From: Xiphophorus maculatus
Taxonomy: Eukaryota; Chordata; Actinopteri; Cyprinodontiformes; Poeciliidae
DNA length: 64,000 nucleotides
Reading direction: 5' to 3'
Assembly (NCBI RefSeq): GCF_002775205.1
Contig: NC_036456.1
Span: 18,317,463 to 18,381,462, forward strand
Position numbers and translations under genes: made by a program
Shown: piece after piece, positions 21,942 to 35,007 of the stretch
Numbering within the stretch: position 1 is the stretch's first letter
Layout: the number at the start of each line of letters is the position of its first letter
The notes under the pieces: generated by a model
What the model was told of the DNA's origin: nothing
Databases searched by the model: none
Seen by the model: only the letters and a program-made list of their open reading frames with translations

Positions 21942-22028
<87 letters not shown>
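21894..22028. repeat. long (TG)n microsatellite
   Basis: About 67 TG units with two small interruptions (GGGTG near 21922, CGCG near 21941). The ORFs on both strands across it are artefacts of the dinucleotide. Confidence 0.97.
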
Positions 22029-22029
<1 letters not shown>

Positions 22030-22989
22030 ACTTCTGGCTCGGTGTGCTGTGAGTGAAGGAGTGGCAGAACTGACCCTTCATAACAAATGCATACATAAAG
22101 TTTGTTATAACTGGGACGTTAAACTGTTCAAATCAGAGAAATGCTGATTGTTACTGAGTACAAAAAAGTTTCTATAGATTAGAAGTTGTTTTATAACAAT
22201 AAATGTTCACTATCGTCCAAGAAACAGGATCATAGAAAACTGTGCAAGGAATACCGTCAATCAGATAAATGCTCACTTTTCCAACTTCTGACTCACCATT
22301 ACACAACAAACATTACGTTTTTCCTCAAGCTGTTTATACTCAGAATAATATTATCTTCCCTGTGAAAATGCATATTCAGCACTTACCTTAAAACACACTA
22401 CCCAGTTGTTTAAACAGTTGGTAATAATAGCCAGTTAGAGTGAATATTTTACATTAATACATTTTTTCCTGTTAATTTAGCCCTGACACTGACAAAACAA
22501 GGTCACTTGTTATTAAAGGTAAAATCATGTATGAATATGTTTCAGTTAATTTTTTCATTCATCGATTTGGTTTTGACTCTAGATTAACCATATTTATGCA
22601 TTTATTTATGGTTTGTTGTGTGTTTCTGTATTGCTCTGAATTGCCCAGTGTTTGCTGGAGATGGGCACCAGCAGCCCCTGTAAGGATATGATGGATGTTT
22701 GGTTCCTCGGTGAATCAGACATCAAATAAACTCAGTGGTACTTTACGTGTGTCTGTTACCGCGCCTGCAGCAGTTCAAACTTAGTTAGTATGACCTCATC
22801 AGACTGGGCCTGCAGAACATTAGAGAACAGCACCAAATCAGACATGACACCACTATGGATGGTTGGCATCCAATTAATGACAGTAGAGTTCAGTGGAAAG
22901 ATGTTTAAAAATCCCATGGAGCTTCATAAAGCTGAGAGAAGCTAAAAGTTGTTAATTTCAAGAAAGAGATACTCAAACGGGTTTTTACC

Positions 22990-23315
22990 ATGTTTGATTT
23001 GGTAGTTCTGTTTGTGTGGGTGTGTGTCTACCAGGTTTTTATATCTTTATGGGAACCTATTTCTGTCTACAAGGTGGGGTTATGGGGACCATTGCTCCTT
23101 GTGGGGACATATTCTTGGTCCCTATGAGGCAAATTGTTGTTTTTGAGTTAGTGGTTAGGTCTGTGATGGTTAGGTTTAGGGTAAAGGTTAAGGTAAGGGT
23201 TAGGTATGTAATGGTTAGGGTTAGGATTATGGTAAGGGTTAAGCTGTAGAAATTAATGGAAGTCAATGTGAAGTCCCCACAAGTGATGAAAACACGACTG
23301 TGTGTGTGTGTGCCC
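22990..23315 (+). repeat. fish interspersed repeat with telomere-like GGTTAGGG core
   Basis: Ends are TGTGTGTCTACCAGGTTTTT and AAGTCCCCACAAGTGATGAA AACACG followed by TG repeats. The centre (about 23150-23245) is a run of GGTTAGG/TAAGGGTTA variants with GTGGGGACA boxes to the left. I remember this as a widespread teleost repeat. It is interstitial, not a telomere end. Confidence 0.6.
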
Positions 23316-26300
23316 GTGCACTAGCAAACACTTTGTGTTACAAATTTATAATTCTTCTTAATGAGACACATGTAACACACACATATACAAGCTACTATTT
23401 TTGAAAAAGCTGATAGTTTAATTATTTATTAAAAACATGTATCTTAATAAATATATATATATACTTATATTTATATTCTGTTTTTAATGTTTTAATTTAA
23501 ATAATGTTTTAACTTAGACTAAGAGTGAATCTAACTCAGGCACCTTGAACATTTTAGTTTACTCTTCTAAAGTTTTTTTTCTTTAACAAAGAAGTATAAG
23601 GGCCATGCTAATATTTTTTTAAATTATGACAGTAACATTATAATGTTACCAGAAAAAAGTCATAATAGTGTGAGAAATAACACAAGAATTAAGTTGTACA
23701 ACCAAAAGTCATGATGTTATAAGAATAAAGTAATAAAAATGTGAAAAAAGTTGAAATCTTATGAAAATAAATTCATATTACGTGAAAAGTCACAAGAAAA
23801 TAGTTATTTTATGATAACATAAATAATTATAAAAAATCAAATAAAATGAGGAATGTTGAGCATCTTGTTTATACTTTGGTGTCAGTTTTATAAATAGGAC
23901 ATACTTAATTTTTTAACACATCAATATTAAATTATCATTAGCAGCACTTTGAAACAGTTTTGCAAACTATTAAATTTATTTTGAAGAAAGAATCGAGACG
24001 AACTGATCAGATCTTGATCACTTTTTTCTAGTAATTTCACAACTTCATTCTGGTAATATCATGTCTTAATTCTACTAATATTAGCACTTTATTCTTGTAA
24101 TTAAAAAAAAACAACTCTCAGTCTGGCCCTAATACGCCATCATATTTTTTACCTTTGGTGCAGAAGAAAAAATCTGCAATGATTGCATTGATGTTCTCTG
24201 CTTTGGAAATAGCAGATTTTTCACAAATATATTAATTAAAAAAAATTAAATAAAGCAGATAAACATTTTTAGAACCTCTCTAAATTACAATATTTAAAGA
24301 TTTTTTTTCTCATAGCATTAACCGAGATAAAAGTGATGACACAAAAAAACAACACAGACTCCCAGAATGTTTTCTCAAAGTGAAATTTCATTTTGTTTTT
24401 TTAGCACATAGATGTTTTTTTTTCTCCAGTCTACATCCCCCAGTTGTTATGTTATTACGTACAGTAGTAAGCTTCTCTACATTCAAACCCCCCTCCCTCC
24501 CACTGATGTGTTGGTCCCCAAAATATACATCTTTTCCAACCTCTCTATCATCCTCTCTATTGTTTTTATCATCAACAAAACAAACACAGATCATTGGGCA
24601 GACAGTGCAAATCTAGACGTTCTGTGAAATTGCTACGTAACGCAGTTGTAGTTTTTATTAACATTATATTCTCGTTCTGTTGATCTGACTTATTGCCGTG
24701 CTTTCATGTATAAACTCTTTCCGTCTCTCCTCCTTTTGCTTAATCCTTACTGCCTGTTATCATTCAGTCCCATAGTGTCACCCCTCTGATTTAAAGCATT
24801 TTTTAAATGTAATTTGGCTCAATAAACATGGCCAAAATATAGAAATATGACAGTCAGTGAAATCAATATGAGATGTCTGCCTGTTGGGTGCGCTCTGAAA
24901 ACACTCCCCTCTCCTCTCTCACTTTTAGTCTTGGATTAGGGCTGGATTAAGGTGAATTTCTCAAATACCGAGAGCAGTGAGAGCTGGGGTTTTGTTTTCC
25001 TGGAGACAGAAACAAGCAAATCTTTTTTTTGTTTGTTTTTTTAGTTTTCAAGTCAAAACAATATAAACAATTTAAATTAAAATGTTAAAAAAAAGAGTTT
25101 ATGCCAGAAAGGTGAGACTTTTGTCTTGGCTTACATCAATTGTGTTTTTTAATAGTTGCTTTCCTGAATCAAGGCAAAGTTTGAAATCCATCTGAATGTT
25201 TCCAGGTTAGAGAAAACGTTTTTTTTAACAGTTTTATTATAACAGCAACAGCATCATTAACATTTGACATTTGACAATAACTGCTATGCAAGTTTCCCAG
25301 ATTCTGTTATGAGGTAATGATATAACTGTAAGTGTTGAGCTCACCAATGTACTTTTTGAAAAATACATTTTCCTGCCTAATATTAAAAACTTTGTAGGAA
25401 TCAAGATGATAATATTTAGCTCAACATTTGTTTCATTTTTAATGTAATTGTTGTTCTGACTCAGATAATTAAACGTCTGTTGCTTATGTTTGGATATTAT
25501 TTGGTTTTTTCTTGATGTTTTACCTCAACCAGAATCTTAAAGAGATAATAATTCTAGTTTTATTTTGAAGTGGGGTCTGTAGAGTTGCATCAGCTGTCAA
25601 CATCTTACCAGTGGATCATTCTGTGAGGTAAAATTAACAAAGCTGGAGTTTCTTAGTGAAACCTGAAGTTGAAAAAACCTGAAACTCCACTGAGAAACAA
25701 GAAATGCTATGGTGTGTTTTCACATAAAAAAGGTGTTTCATGCATTACTTTACAATTTTTTATTCTCTGACTCGATAGATGGAGAGGTTATGGAGTTTAA
25801 AAAAAACGTACTACAACTCTACCCAGAAAACTGTTAGTTATGCAACTCAATAAATTGGCTATTTGCTGTTTGGATTATGAGTTTATTGCATCTAAATCTG
25901 GGTTTAGGATCTCTGTTGCCTATGTGTTCAAGGCAAGTGCTTAACTACGCTGGATAGTAAAACAACTTTCTTTGTATTTTAAATTGCAACTAACCACTAA
26001 TATATGTAACCTGACTGAATTTGATTGAATGTAATCAGATTTATTTCAACTCTTTAGGATGAAATTAATCTAATCAAATCACCCAATTCACCAATTTGTA
26101 TCAACATTTCCTCCCAAAGTATTAACCGGTTTATGCCATCCTTCCCCCACTTCCTCCCTGTAAAAAAACTATTTTGTAGCTTTTGACCTTACCCTATATT
26201 GTTTTGAATAAACCTCAAACCACCACACAGCTGGCATATGTATATCAAAGGTGTCTGTTAATTAAAACTCAAAACATTTTAAATATCAGATTGGAATCAT

Positions 26301-27294
26301 CTTTGCTGCCACCTAGTGGTGAGTTCTGCCAAATTAGGCCTAATTTGGGAAATTTGCATGCAATTACCCATATTTATACTTATTCTGTAGGCACTATATT
26401 CTAATGATACATCTCAGCTTAATTAAGGATGAGTTTGACACAAAAACAGACAAAAAAAATATGTATATGCTCGGAAATAAATTCAGGTAGCTGGAGGTTA
26501 AACCATCAGTTTATGTTTCACTGTTGTATTTTCATGACCTTTTGAGATAAACTGTCATAAAAATGTTTAAATGTCAAATGTAATTCCATTTAATAGTTTA
26601 ATGTGATCTAAAAGCATTGTGTTACACCCTGTTTCCATATATTTTGGTTCTGATCCTCAATTGACCCGCTTATCGAAGTCACAAAAACACCTTACAGCCG
26701 ACTCAGAGCAGAACATGGAGAGTTTTTGTAAATAGTTGGATGTCAAAGACTTTAGAAAAAACTGTTTGAAACAAAATGTTCTGTGGTAGATGCCACCATG
26801 TTGTGATTTACAAAATACGGTATGAAACGACCAGAGCTGCAATGATACAAAATGTTTAAAAGGCTAAGTGACCAGGATGATATTTGCAATGAACTGGAAT
26901 AATATAAAGAGGCTGAACTGAGCTTAATTTTGGGTGATGTTGATAAAATAAAACTATTTAAAATCCTTCTTCACCCAATGGAAGTGGAAACTTTACTCCT
27001 AAAGTTGCAAATAAAATGAATTTCACAACTTTGTTGATTCAGGCTTGATCTGGTGTGTGTTTGTAAGAGTTTCTGAAGGTTTGCCACAAAGCAGCTGACA
27101 GGCAGCTCTGCGTTTTTAGCATTTAAAAAAAGAAACAATCACTTACATCATGCGGTACATTCGAGAATCAAACCCCAAATCCCTTAAAAAAGGAGAGGAG
27201 AGAGAAAACGAAACAAAGAGAAAACTGATTCTTCCTCTCAATCTCTGTCACTCTTTCTAAGCTCGTCTTCTGCTCACCGATTCTCTCACTGAAA

Positions 27295-27324
27295 ACACAC
27301 ACTCACTCACACACACACACACAC
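27295..27324. repeat. (CA)n-like microsatellite
   Basis: ACACACACTCACTCACACAC followed by further CA units. Short and interrupted. Confidence 0.85.
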
Positions 27325-28494
27325 GCATCCACAACCTGAACATCACCTCCAAATAAGGTTACATTTCCTGATCAAATAGAAAATAAATAGCATCAGAATT
27401 GATTTTTCCCCCCACAAAATGAACAAAGTCATACAAAAAGACAATAAAATAAACAACATAATTACAAAGCAAAATCATTTCTCGTCAAATTTACAAATAA
27501 TGTACCTTAAGACAATGTGAATATCACGGACGCAGCAGGAGATAAAACAAGAGTTTCTTTTATCCTGTCTGACTCCCTACAAACACACAGATTATCCTGA
27601 AAGAATGAAAATATTGCTAAAATAACTTTTTTCTGTTTTTCTCCCCTCTCTTCATCCCACTACTCTATTTTAATGATCAGACAAGAATGAACAATGATTC
27701 TGTTGATTCACAATGAAAAAAGTTTTCATCTCCACGGTCACCTTCTAGCAGCTTCAGGTCGGCCGGACTTACAGACGCTCCGGGTTCGGAAATCCAACCG
27801 GACTGCAGCGCTTTTTTTTCCTTTTAGTTTGAAACCGCTGTGGTTTGCTTCATTAGTTTTACACCTGCTTAACCAAACTACTGCGTTAAATCAACTATTG
27901 TTCCCATCAGGGGTTCATCCTAATTAGAGCAGAGCAGCAAACTGTTTTATTAGTAAGTTGGGCTGTAGCTGCATTTCCACCACTTTACCAGCTGGTGGCA
28001 GTAGAGAGACAGCTGCATTTCATCCAGGATGGGGTGAAGAAGATGGCACCTAGCTAACATGCATGTAGCGTGATTTGTATGTTTTGCACATGTGCTAAAA
28101 GAAATACCACCAGCTGGGAGGGAATTTTTATCTCTTTTTTTTCTTTTTGTATTTCACTGTAATCATAAAAATAATATATGGCGTAAAAGGAATGAGAAGA
28201 TAAAAACTATTTAATCACATTTGATAGGTTTTTCAGAGGTTGCATCGACAGCGTAAATATCTTATAGTACCCTGAGTCCAATACAATTCCACTGAATTAT
28301 AATCTACAAACTAAATTATGACACTTAGAATTCATTCAAGTGTCTTTGGCATTTCTGATGTCTTACGGACTTGGCATGATGTTAAACACATGCACACGTA
28401 GATGAGCAAACCGATAAAACTCCATCGATGCCTAAGTTATGCGCTCGTCATTCTTTCCATACACATTTTGTTTAACTTTTGTTTTGTTGAGGAG

Positions 28495-29040
28495 TACGGA
28501 ATTTTTTAACTGCCAGAACTTGGAAATAAATTCAGGAGCAGCATCTTGTTAAATCAAGAAAACGTTTTTGTTATAACAAGATTCAAATCTTATTAAAACC
28601 AAATTATCTTCTCATTTATGTATGAAGGGTTGTGACAGTAAATAGCAACATATCTTGAGATTTTTAGAAGTCATCCAGTGGAAAAGGGGTAAGGAGAGTT
28701 GTAGTGAGCCACTTTACGCCTTTTTAGCGACACGTAATCTGTCAGAAAAGCATTTTTACATGAGAAACTTTCTTCTTTTAACAAGTTTTCCATTTCCTTT
28801 TACCGAGATATAAAACTCATCTTATTATATAGCAAGTAACTTTCTCAGTGTAACATTTTTGCGTCTTATCAACAAACATTTCTTGTTTTAACAAGCTTTG
28901 CATCTTCTTATGATGACAAAGCTTTCTTGTTTTAACAAGAAATTTTCTCGTATTAACACAACAAGAAATAAAACTTCCCGTTTTAACTAGATATCGCTCC
29001 TAATTTTCTTACCAAGATCTGGCAGTTAAGTGCTTCCGTA
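28495..29040. mobile_element. TIR-bounded element carrying TTGTTATAACAAG palindromes
   Basis: Terminal repeats of 29 bases at 28495-28523 and 29012-29040 match at about 24 positions: TACGGAA, then TTAACTGCCAGA and CTTGG in inverted order at the other end. Both start with TA, so a TA target site is possible. The interior is full of short palindromes such as TTGTTATAACAAG and TTGTTTTAACAAG. There is no ORF, so it is non-autonomous. Superfamily unknown. Confidence 0.65.
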
Positions 29041-30345
29041 GGGAAGGCAGTGCAACACGTTTGCTTCTCTAAGGTCACTGCTGATCTCTTTCCGATTTGG
29101 CGTTGTGTTAATTAACACCCACCATCTTGCTCCAGACCTAAAAACCTGATAAAACTCCTGCTTTATAGAAATGGCCACACTTCCTACTGATTAATTCTGT
29201 AAGTGTATTTTATTCACATTATTTTGCTGTTACTTTTTTCTCTTCAATTATAGAAAAAGAGAAAGAATGTGCTTAGTTTTTCCCATACATATGTGTTTGT
29301 AGTAAAATCCAAATGTGGTCTATGATGGTTGCAGCACGTCACCAATGTCAAACATTTCAAAGTAAAAGAAAAACAGCTGCTGCCCGTCCAGTTCATTCCC
29401 CCTCGTTAAGGTCTGTTAAAGGGGTATTCTGCTGAATTTCAGCACTCACATTACGGCCTCACACTGCGTAAAAATTAGGATTTCCAGTCGGCCTTCCCCT
29501 TTTTATGGTTTCTGCTACACTAGTGTTTCTCCCATAATACACTACAGAAATATCCAGACGTATGTATATCTATATATATTTATATATATATAAAAACATC
29601 ATCATCAGTAGTAGTTAGAGTAAAGTAGTAGTAGTAGAGTAACAAGTAAGAAGAAGGAACAATATTGTACTTGATACCAGAGTCATCACCTTCGTCATTA
29701 AGGTGCTCCGTCGGTGGCGCCCAGAAGAGTGGGAGGAGTCAGCGCCACACCTGGCTGTTTGTGTCTGAGTAAATCTGTGTGTGTGCAGGTGTTTTGTTTG
29801 TGTGAGATTCGTCTCCACAGCTCCTTCCTCTGATATTTACAGCAAATACCTACATGCTTGTGGGTTGCATGTGTGCAGCGATCGCTTTGGGACATTTGTG
29901 TGAAATTGCTTCGCCTGTGTTTGTGCTATGCACACGAGGAGTTAGCATCTTTCGGCCAAACAGATAAAGATGAGGCCACAATACAGACTCTGTTGGTCGA
30001 ATGTCGAGACGAGTTGGACACCAAAAGAGACGCTTTCTTTTTGTCTCTAGTTTTGCAGTTTACTAAACAGGATATTAAATAACGTGACAGTCTGCACCTG
30101 TTTGGAGTTATGATCTGCAACATGTACAGCTAAAAGTGAACCAGTTTCACACAACGCTGTCGGAAAGAAGGTACAGCTTTTGCATCACAGAGATCGCACC
30201 TTTGTACAAGAAGCTGCCACCTCCATGATACAAGATAAATAAAAACAACGGATTTTATACCTTTTCTGTCTCCCAACACTTTCACCACCAACCTCAAGTC
30301 CCACCACCCTTTCCCCAGTATTCCCCCTCCTGTGTGCAGCGGCGC

Positions 30346-33300
30346 CTAGGTGGCGCTCTCCCCGGCTCCGGTGGAGGCGCCGCTGGGTTTGGGCTCGGGC
30401 TGGTCGGACTGGGCCATCTGCGTAGACGAGGGGCTCAGCGGGTCTCCTCTCTCGCCCCGCTCCTGGAGGTTGCGTTGGTTCCTGGCGGCCTCCGTTAGCA
30501 TCTGCATGCGCCGCTCCTGGTACTCCTCCAGGCCTCGCCAGAGGTCGGCACGCTCCCGCTCCCGCTTCATCTCCCTGGCCGGGCGCAGAGACAGAAACCA
30601 GCAAGGTTAAAAGAGAAGAGAAGGAGTTTATTTAGGGAAACTCATTGAAGAGCCATGAATTACTACTGTAGAGTTACACAAGTCAGTAAAGTCTTTTAAA
30701 GCCAGTTTATTTAAAAAAAATAATCCTTCATTCCACTCCTTTTTCCATTTCTTTCTTCCTTGTGTCCTTCCTTCTTTTTTCCTTCCCTTCCTTCCCTCCT
30801 TCTGTACTAATGCCATTTCTTCCTTTGTTCTTTCTTTCCTTCTTTCCATCCTTCCTTCCCTTTTTCTTTCCTTCTTTTTCCTTCCTTCGTTCTGTCCTCC
30901 CTTCTTTACTTCCTTCTTTCTGTCCTTCCTGTCTTGTGTCCCACTGCCTTTTCCTTCTGTTTTTTCTTCCTTCCTTCTCTTTTTCCTTTCCTGCTTCCTT
31001 CCTTCCTCCCATCCTTCCTTGTGTCCTACTGCCATGTTTCCTTCATTACTTCCTTCCTTCCTTCTTTTCTCTAATTCTGATTTCTCTATTTAGTATTTAG
31101 TAGAAATATCTGCCATAAAATCTAAGTAATCTTCAATATTTTCATATTCTAAAATTATTAACCAGAAAAGTCGAACATGTAAAAGTTGGACATTTTTAAT
31201 CAGTTGTGGAAATAAAATGAATTTATGAGTTTCTTTGGAAGAGCTGCTTCACCCTTCCTTCAAAGTCGGAGAAGAACTAGTTCCTCCTCCTAGGAATAAA
31301 AATGACTTAGTTATTTCCCTGAACTAATTCTTATCTCCAGTTTGAAACTATTAAATAAAAGGATTAGGATTTTGTTACCGGCTGACCTTAACCACACTAA
31401 CCTCTGGATTACCGTCTCACTGGACAGATAATGGAACAAGATCTGATTTAAAAATTACTCCTGTTTCGTTCTGTCCCTGAACACAACACGGCGGTGAGTC
31501 ATACTCACTTCTGTTTCTCCACTTTGTAGGAGGCAGTGAGGTCATCAAACAGTTTGCTGTTCATCTCCATGAAGGTCTTCAGCACGTTGTAGATCAGAGA
31601 CACGATGGTTCTGGAGGAGAACAGGAACACTTTGAAAATATTTACGTCTTAGGACAAAATGGACAAATTTGGATGAATCAAGATGATGGGATTAAAATGC
31701 AAATAGAGACTGACACCCCCAACCAACATTTAATAACTTTTGCAGCATAAAAATATGATGAATGAATGTGATCAGTTCATCTCTCAGCAGTAAGTTTAAC
31801 TTTTTAACAGTTCACTAATTCACTTTTATTCTGTGTCAACTGAACTTACATGACACAAAAGTTACACTGACAACTCACAAAGGATGAATACGCTGTTTAA
31901 TTTGAAAAATAACCTCCTGTAATATGTAAATTACCAACAGACTGAGTTCAGTAGCCACAGATTTTTTTTGTGTTACAAAAGTCTGGGTTTGTTTAAATAA
32001 ACTTTAAGTTGACCAACATGCTAAATACCCTCAAACTTTGATTTTTAACTCAAAATACAATTTATTCTTACTGAAATTATTCTTTACCTATAGAAGAGGA
32101 TTGGGGCCACTGGGGAAAAAAAATAAATTTTCAACATTTTTATATTTCTAAAAAAAATAAGAATTTTGGGAAGTCAAAATTCTGAGATTAAGAAAAAATA
32201 ATCTGAATTCTAACATTAGAGCCACAATTCTACAATGGTGTATTTAGAACATTATAGATAGAAAACATATGGAGTAAATTTCTGCCAATTTTTTTTTTTT
32301 TACTTTTTAAGATGTTTTCTAGAACATTTCTGAGATTCATCTCAAAATTTCCGAGTTTTCTGGTGGAAATTTACTCCTCTAATTTTTTTATATTTGGATC
32401 AATAGACGTGAATAGAGTTTGCATCAATAAATGCAAATACAATTCAAACTTTATTCTCAGGATATTGAAAAAGTCACAATTGTTTTGGTTTTTTTTAACT
32501 GAAAAAAAAAATATCTGAATTCTGAGTTTAAAGTTCAAATTCTGAGATTAAACTTCATAAGAATTCTGAGACAAAAACCTAAAAATTCCGAAAAGAAAAT
32601 CAGAATTTTAAGAAAAAAGTCTGAACTTAGAATCTGACATTAAAGTTAAAATTCTGAGATTAAAGCAAAGTTAGAATCTTAAAATTTTGTCCTTTTTTAT
32701 CGGAGTTCCAAGGGAAAAAAAAGTTATTTTTTTTAGTGACCCTTATTCTCATTTGTAATATACCCTTTATATTTGACGACAGATTTGACGTTAATTTGTC
32801 TCCTTTTGGCCATAAATCTACAAGCAGAACTCCAGAAAAGCGGTAAATGAAGTTGTGCTGTGTGTCTGTGTGGCCGTACTGGTTCCAGTGCTCCTTGGAG
32901 ACTCTGTAGAGCGTGGCGAACACCAGCGGCAGGATGACTTGACAGTTCTCCTCTATCAGGCTGAGGATGTACTCGTTGTTCCAGAAGTAAAGAGCGCGCT
33001 CCGCTACCTGAAACACACAGAGCAGCTTCTAGAGTAAATCTCTAGATCGTACGATTACTGTAGTTTCCTAAGCTCCCCAGAAACATTTTTTTGCTGTGTG
33101 TATGTGATTTCTGTGGGTGTTTTATTTTGTTTCTCCGGTTTGCTGCTCGTTTATCACCTGAAAGTGAGGGCTGGAGATACAGGCTGCTATCTGCTTAAAG
33201 AGAGGCTCCTGGATCCGGATGAACTGCGACGGCTCTATCACGTCCAGTATCTCCTCAATCTCCCCCAGGAACATCACCTAAAATCACCGACATGTTTTTA

Positions 33301-34971
33301 TGTTACACATACGGAGGAGGAGGCCATTTAAAAGATAAATCAGCTGCTGTCTTCTTTACCTCTTTCTGAGTGCAGGTTTTGGGCCAGTACTTGAGCAACC
33401 CCCTGATGATCTGCAGAACAAAAAGAGTGCAAATGATATATCTGCATTCATAACACTCTGGTTATCAAATTAGATATACTGTATGTATCTTTAAAAGTTA
33501 ATAATTTAGCTTTCCAGACATTCATTTTAGTTGGTATGCAGGCACAAACATTAACAGATACATTTTATTATCAATAATGATCCTGAGAGTAGGGAATAAT
33601 GTGATCACATGACTACATTTTAGGCCCCACGGGGCTAAAATATCTTGTTTTCCATACATGTTACACTTTTCTAATGTCTCACTCTGAATTAAATACTTGA
33701 TTTGTGTTTATTGAGTTGTTGTCTTACGTATTCGGTCACTGTAGCGTCTTTCTCCATGAACTGCACCACACAGTACGCTAGCTGCAACAACAGAAGCACT
33801 CCGGTTTGAAATAAAGAACAGATAATATATCCGGTCATAGATTATTGATGAGAAATAAGGAAGATTCATTTTAGTGATGATTCTGATGAAGGTTTCAGTC
33901 TTTCCAAATAAATAATGAAAAATGTGTCATGTGGAGTCCCACAAGCATTGGTCCTAGGTGCCTGATTTTTGTGGTTCATCAAGGTTGTTAAAATTTGCAT
34001 TGATGCAAATTTGCAAAACTGATGGGAATGTCTTAGTACGCACTGAAAAGTGTTTCTTTTCTCTGCATTAAACCAGAACATTAAACCAGAATGTGGGGCT
34101 CACACCTGCTTTGGCACGTTTCCTCGCAAGTTACTGATGCTAGATGTCTGCAGAATGCTTGTCACCAGCATAACAGGGGGCAGACGAGGGGTTTGTGTTC
34201 AGTGTCACCCAGTGTAGAGTCATTTTACTATCTGCTGGGCTTATTTAAGTGAAAGCAGAAGAAATAAACACAAACTCCTATATCTGAATCGATCACGCCC
34301 AGACTCTGAAGCCTGTCATGGTTGGTTTTTGAGGCTGCAACTTTTGAAAAATTTGCAGTATCAAAGTTGGACTTTTTTTTCTATTCCTTTCCCTTTGCTA
34401 AATGCAGTGCCACACATTCTCTTTGGCAACATGACAAATACATTTGGCATTTGAACTGTAGTCTGAAAAACTCTCGATCTCAGAGCAACCAGACTATATA
34501 TACTGCAAAAACACAAACTCTTACCACGTATTTTTGTCTCATTTGTAGCGCAAATGTCTCAGTGCACTTAAAATAAGACAAAACTAACTTTTAACTAATA
34601 TTTCAGCAATATATGGATATACTGTATATTGATTAAAAGGTACTTGTTCCACTGGCAGATTATTTCACTTAAGACATTTTTCCCACGTTATAAGTGAAAT
34701 AATCTGCCAGTGAAACTAGAACTTTTTCAATCATTACTAAGGAATTATTGACTTAAAACAATAATCTCCTGAATCTACTGAAAAGTTACTTTTAAATAGT
34801 TTTTTTTCTTACACATAGTTCTCATGTGATGTCACACGTGCAAGGTTTGTAACTCACAGCCATCTTGATACATCCGCAACTAATTGTCATGACAGTTGCT
34901 ATGGAGTTGCTATGACAACAGTAAAAAAGCCACAAGCTTAGAACTAGCTCTCGCCTCGTTCCTGTATAACT

Positions 34972-35007
<36 letters not shown>

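Larger units (their letters stand above)
21760..30345. other. intergenic region between ppp2r5b and gphb5
   Basis: This 8.6 kb region, downstream of ppp2r5b and upstream of gphb5, must contain the ppp2r5b 3' UTR at its right end, whose length I cannot set. It holds the large TG microsatellite (21894-22028), a TTAGGG-rich fish repeat (about 22990-23315), a low-complexity AAAGTCATAA-type tract (about 23630-23830), a CA run (27295-27324) and a TIR element (28495-29040). No gene is recognised; its ORFs are short and unrelated to known families. Confidence 0.6.

Noticed and set aside
21857-22147. ORFs of repeated His-Thr or Cys-Val
   Set aside because: They are the (TG)n microsatellite.
30185-30604. 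139-residue ORF on the minus strand
   Set aside because: It is the wrong frame of the ppp2r5b final exon; the true frame ends GESAT at 30346 and connects in phase to the previous exon.
30628-31100. Lys/Glu/Arg-rich and Phe/Ser/Leu-rich ORFs on both strands
   Set aside because: They are translations of the TTCC/GGAA repeat.
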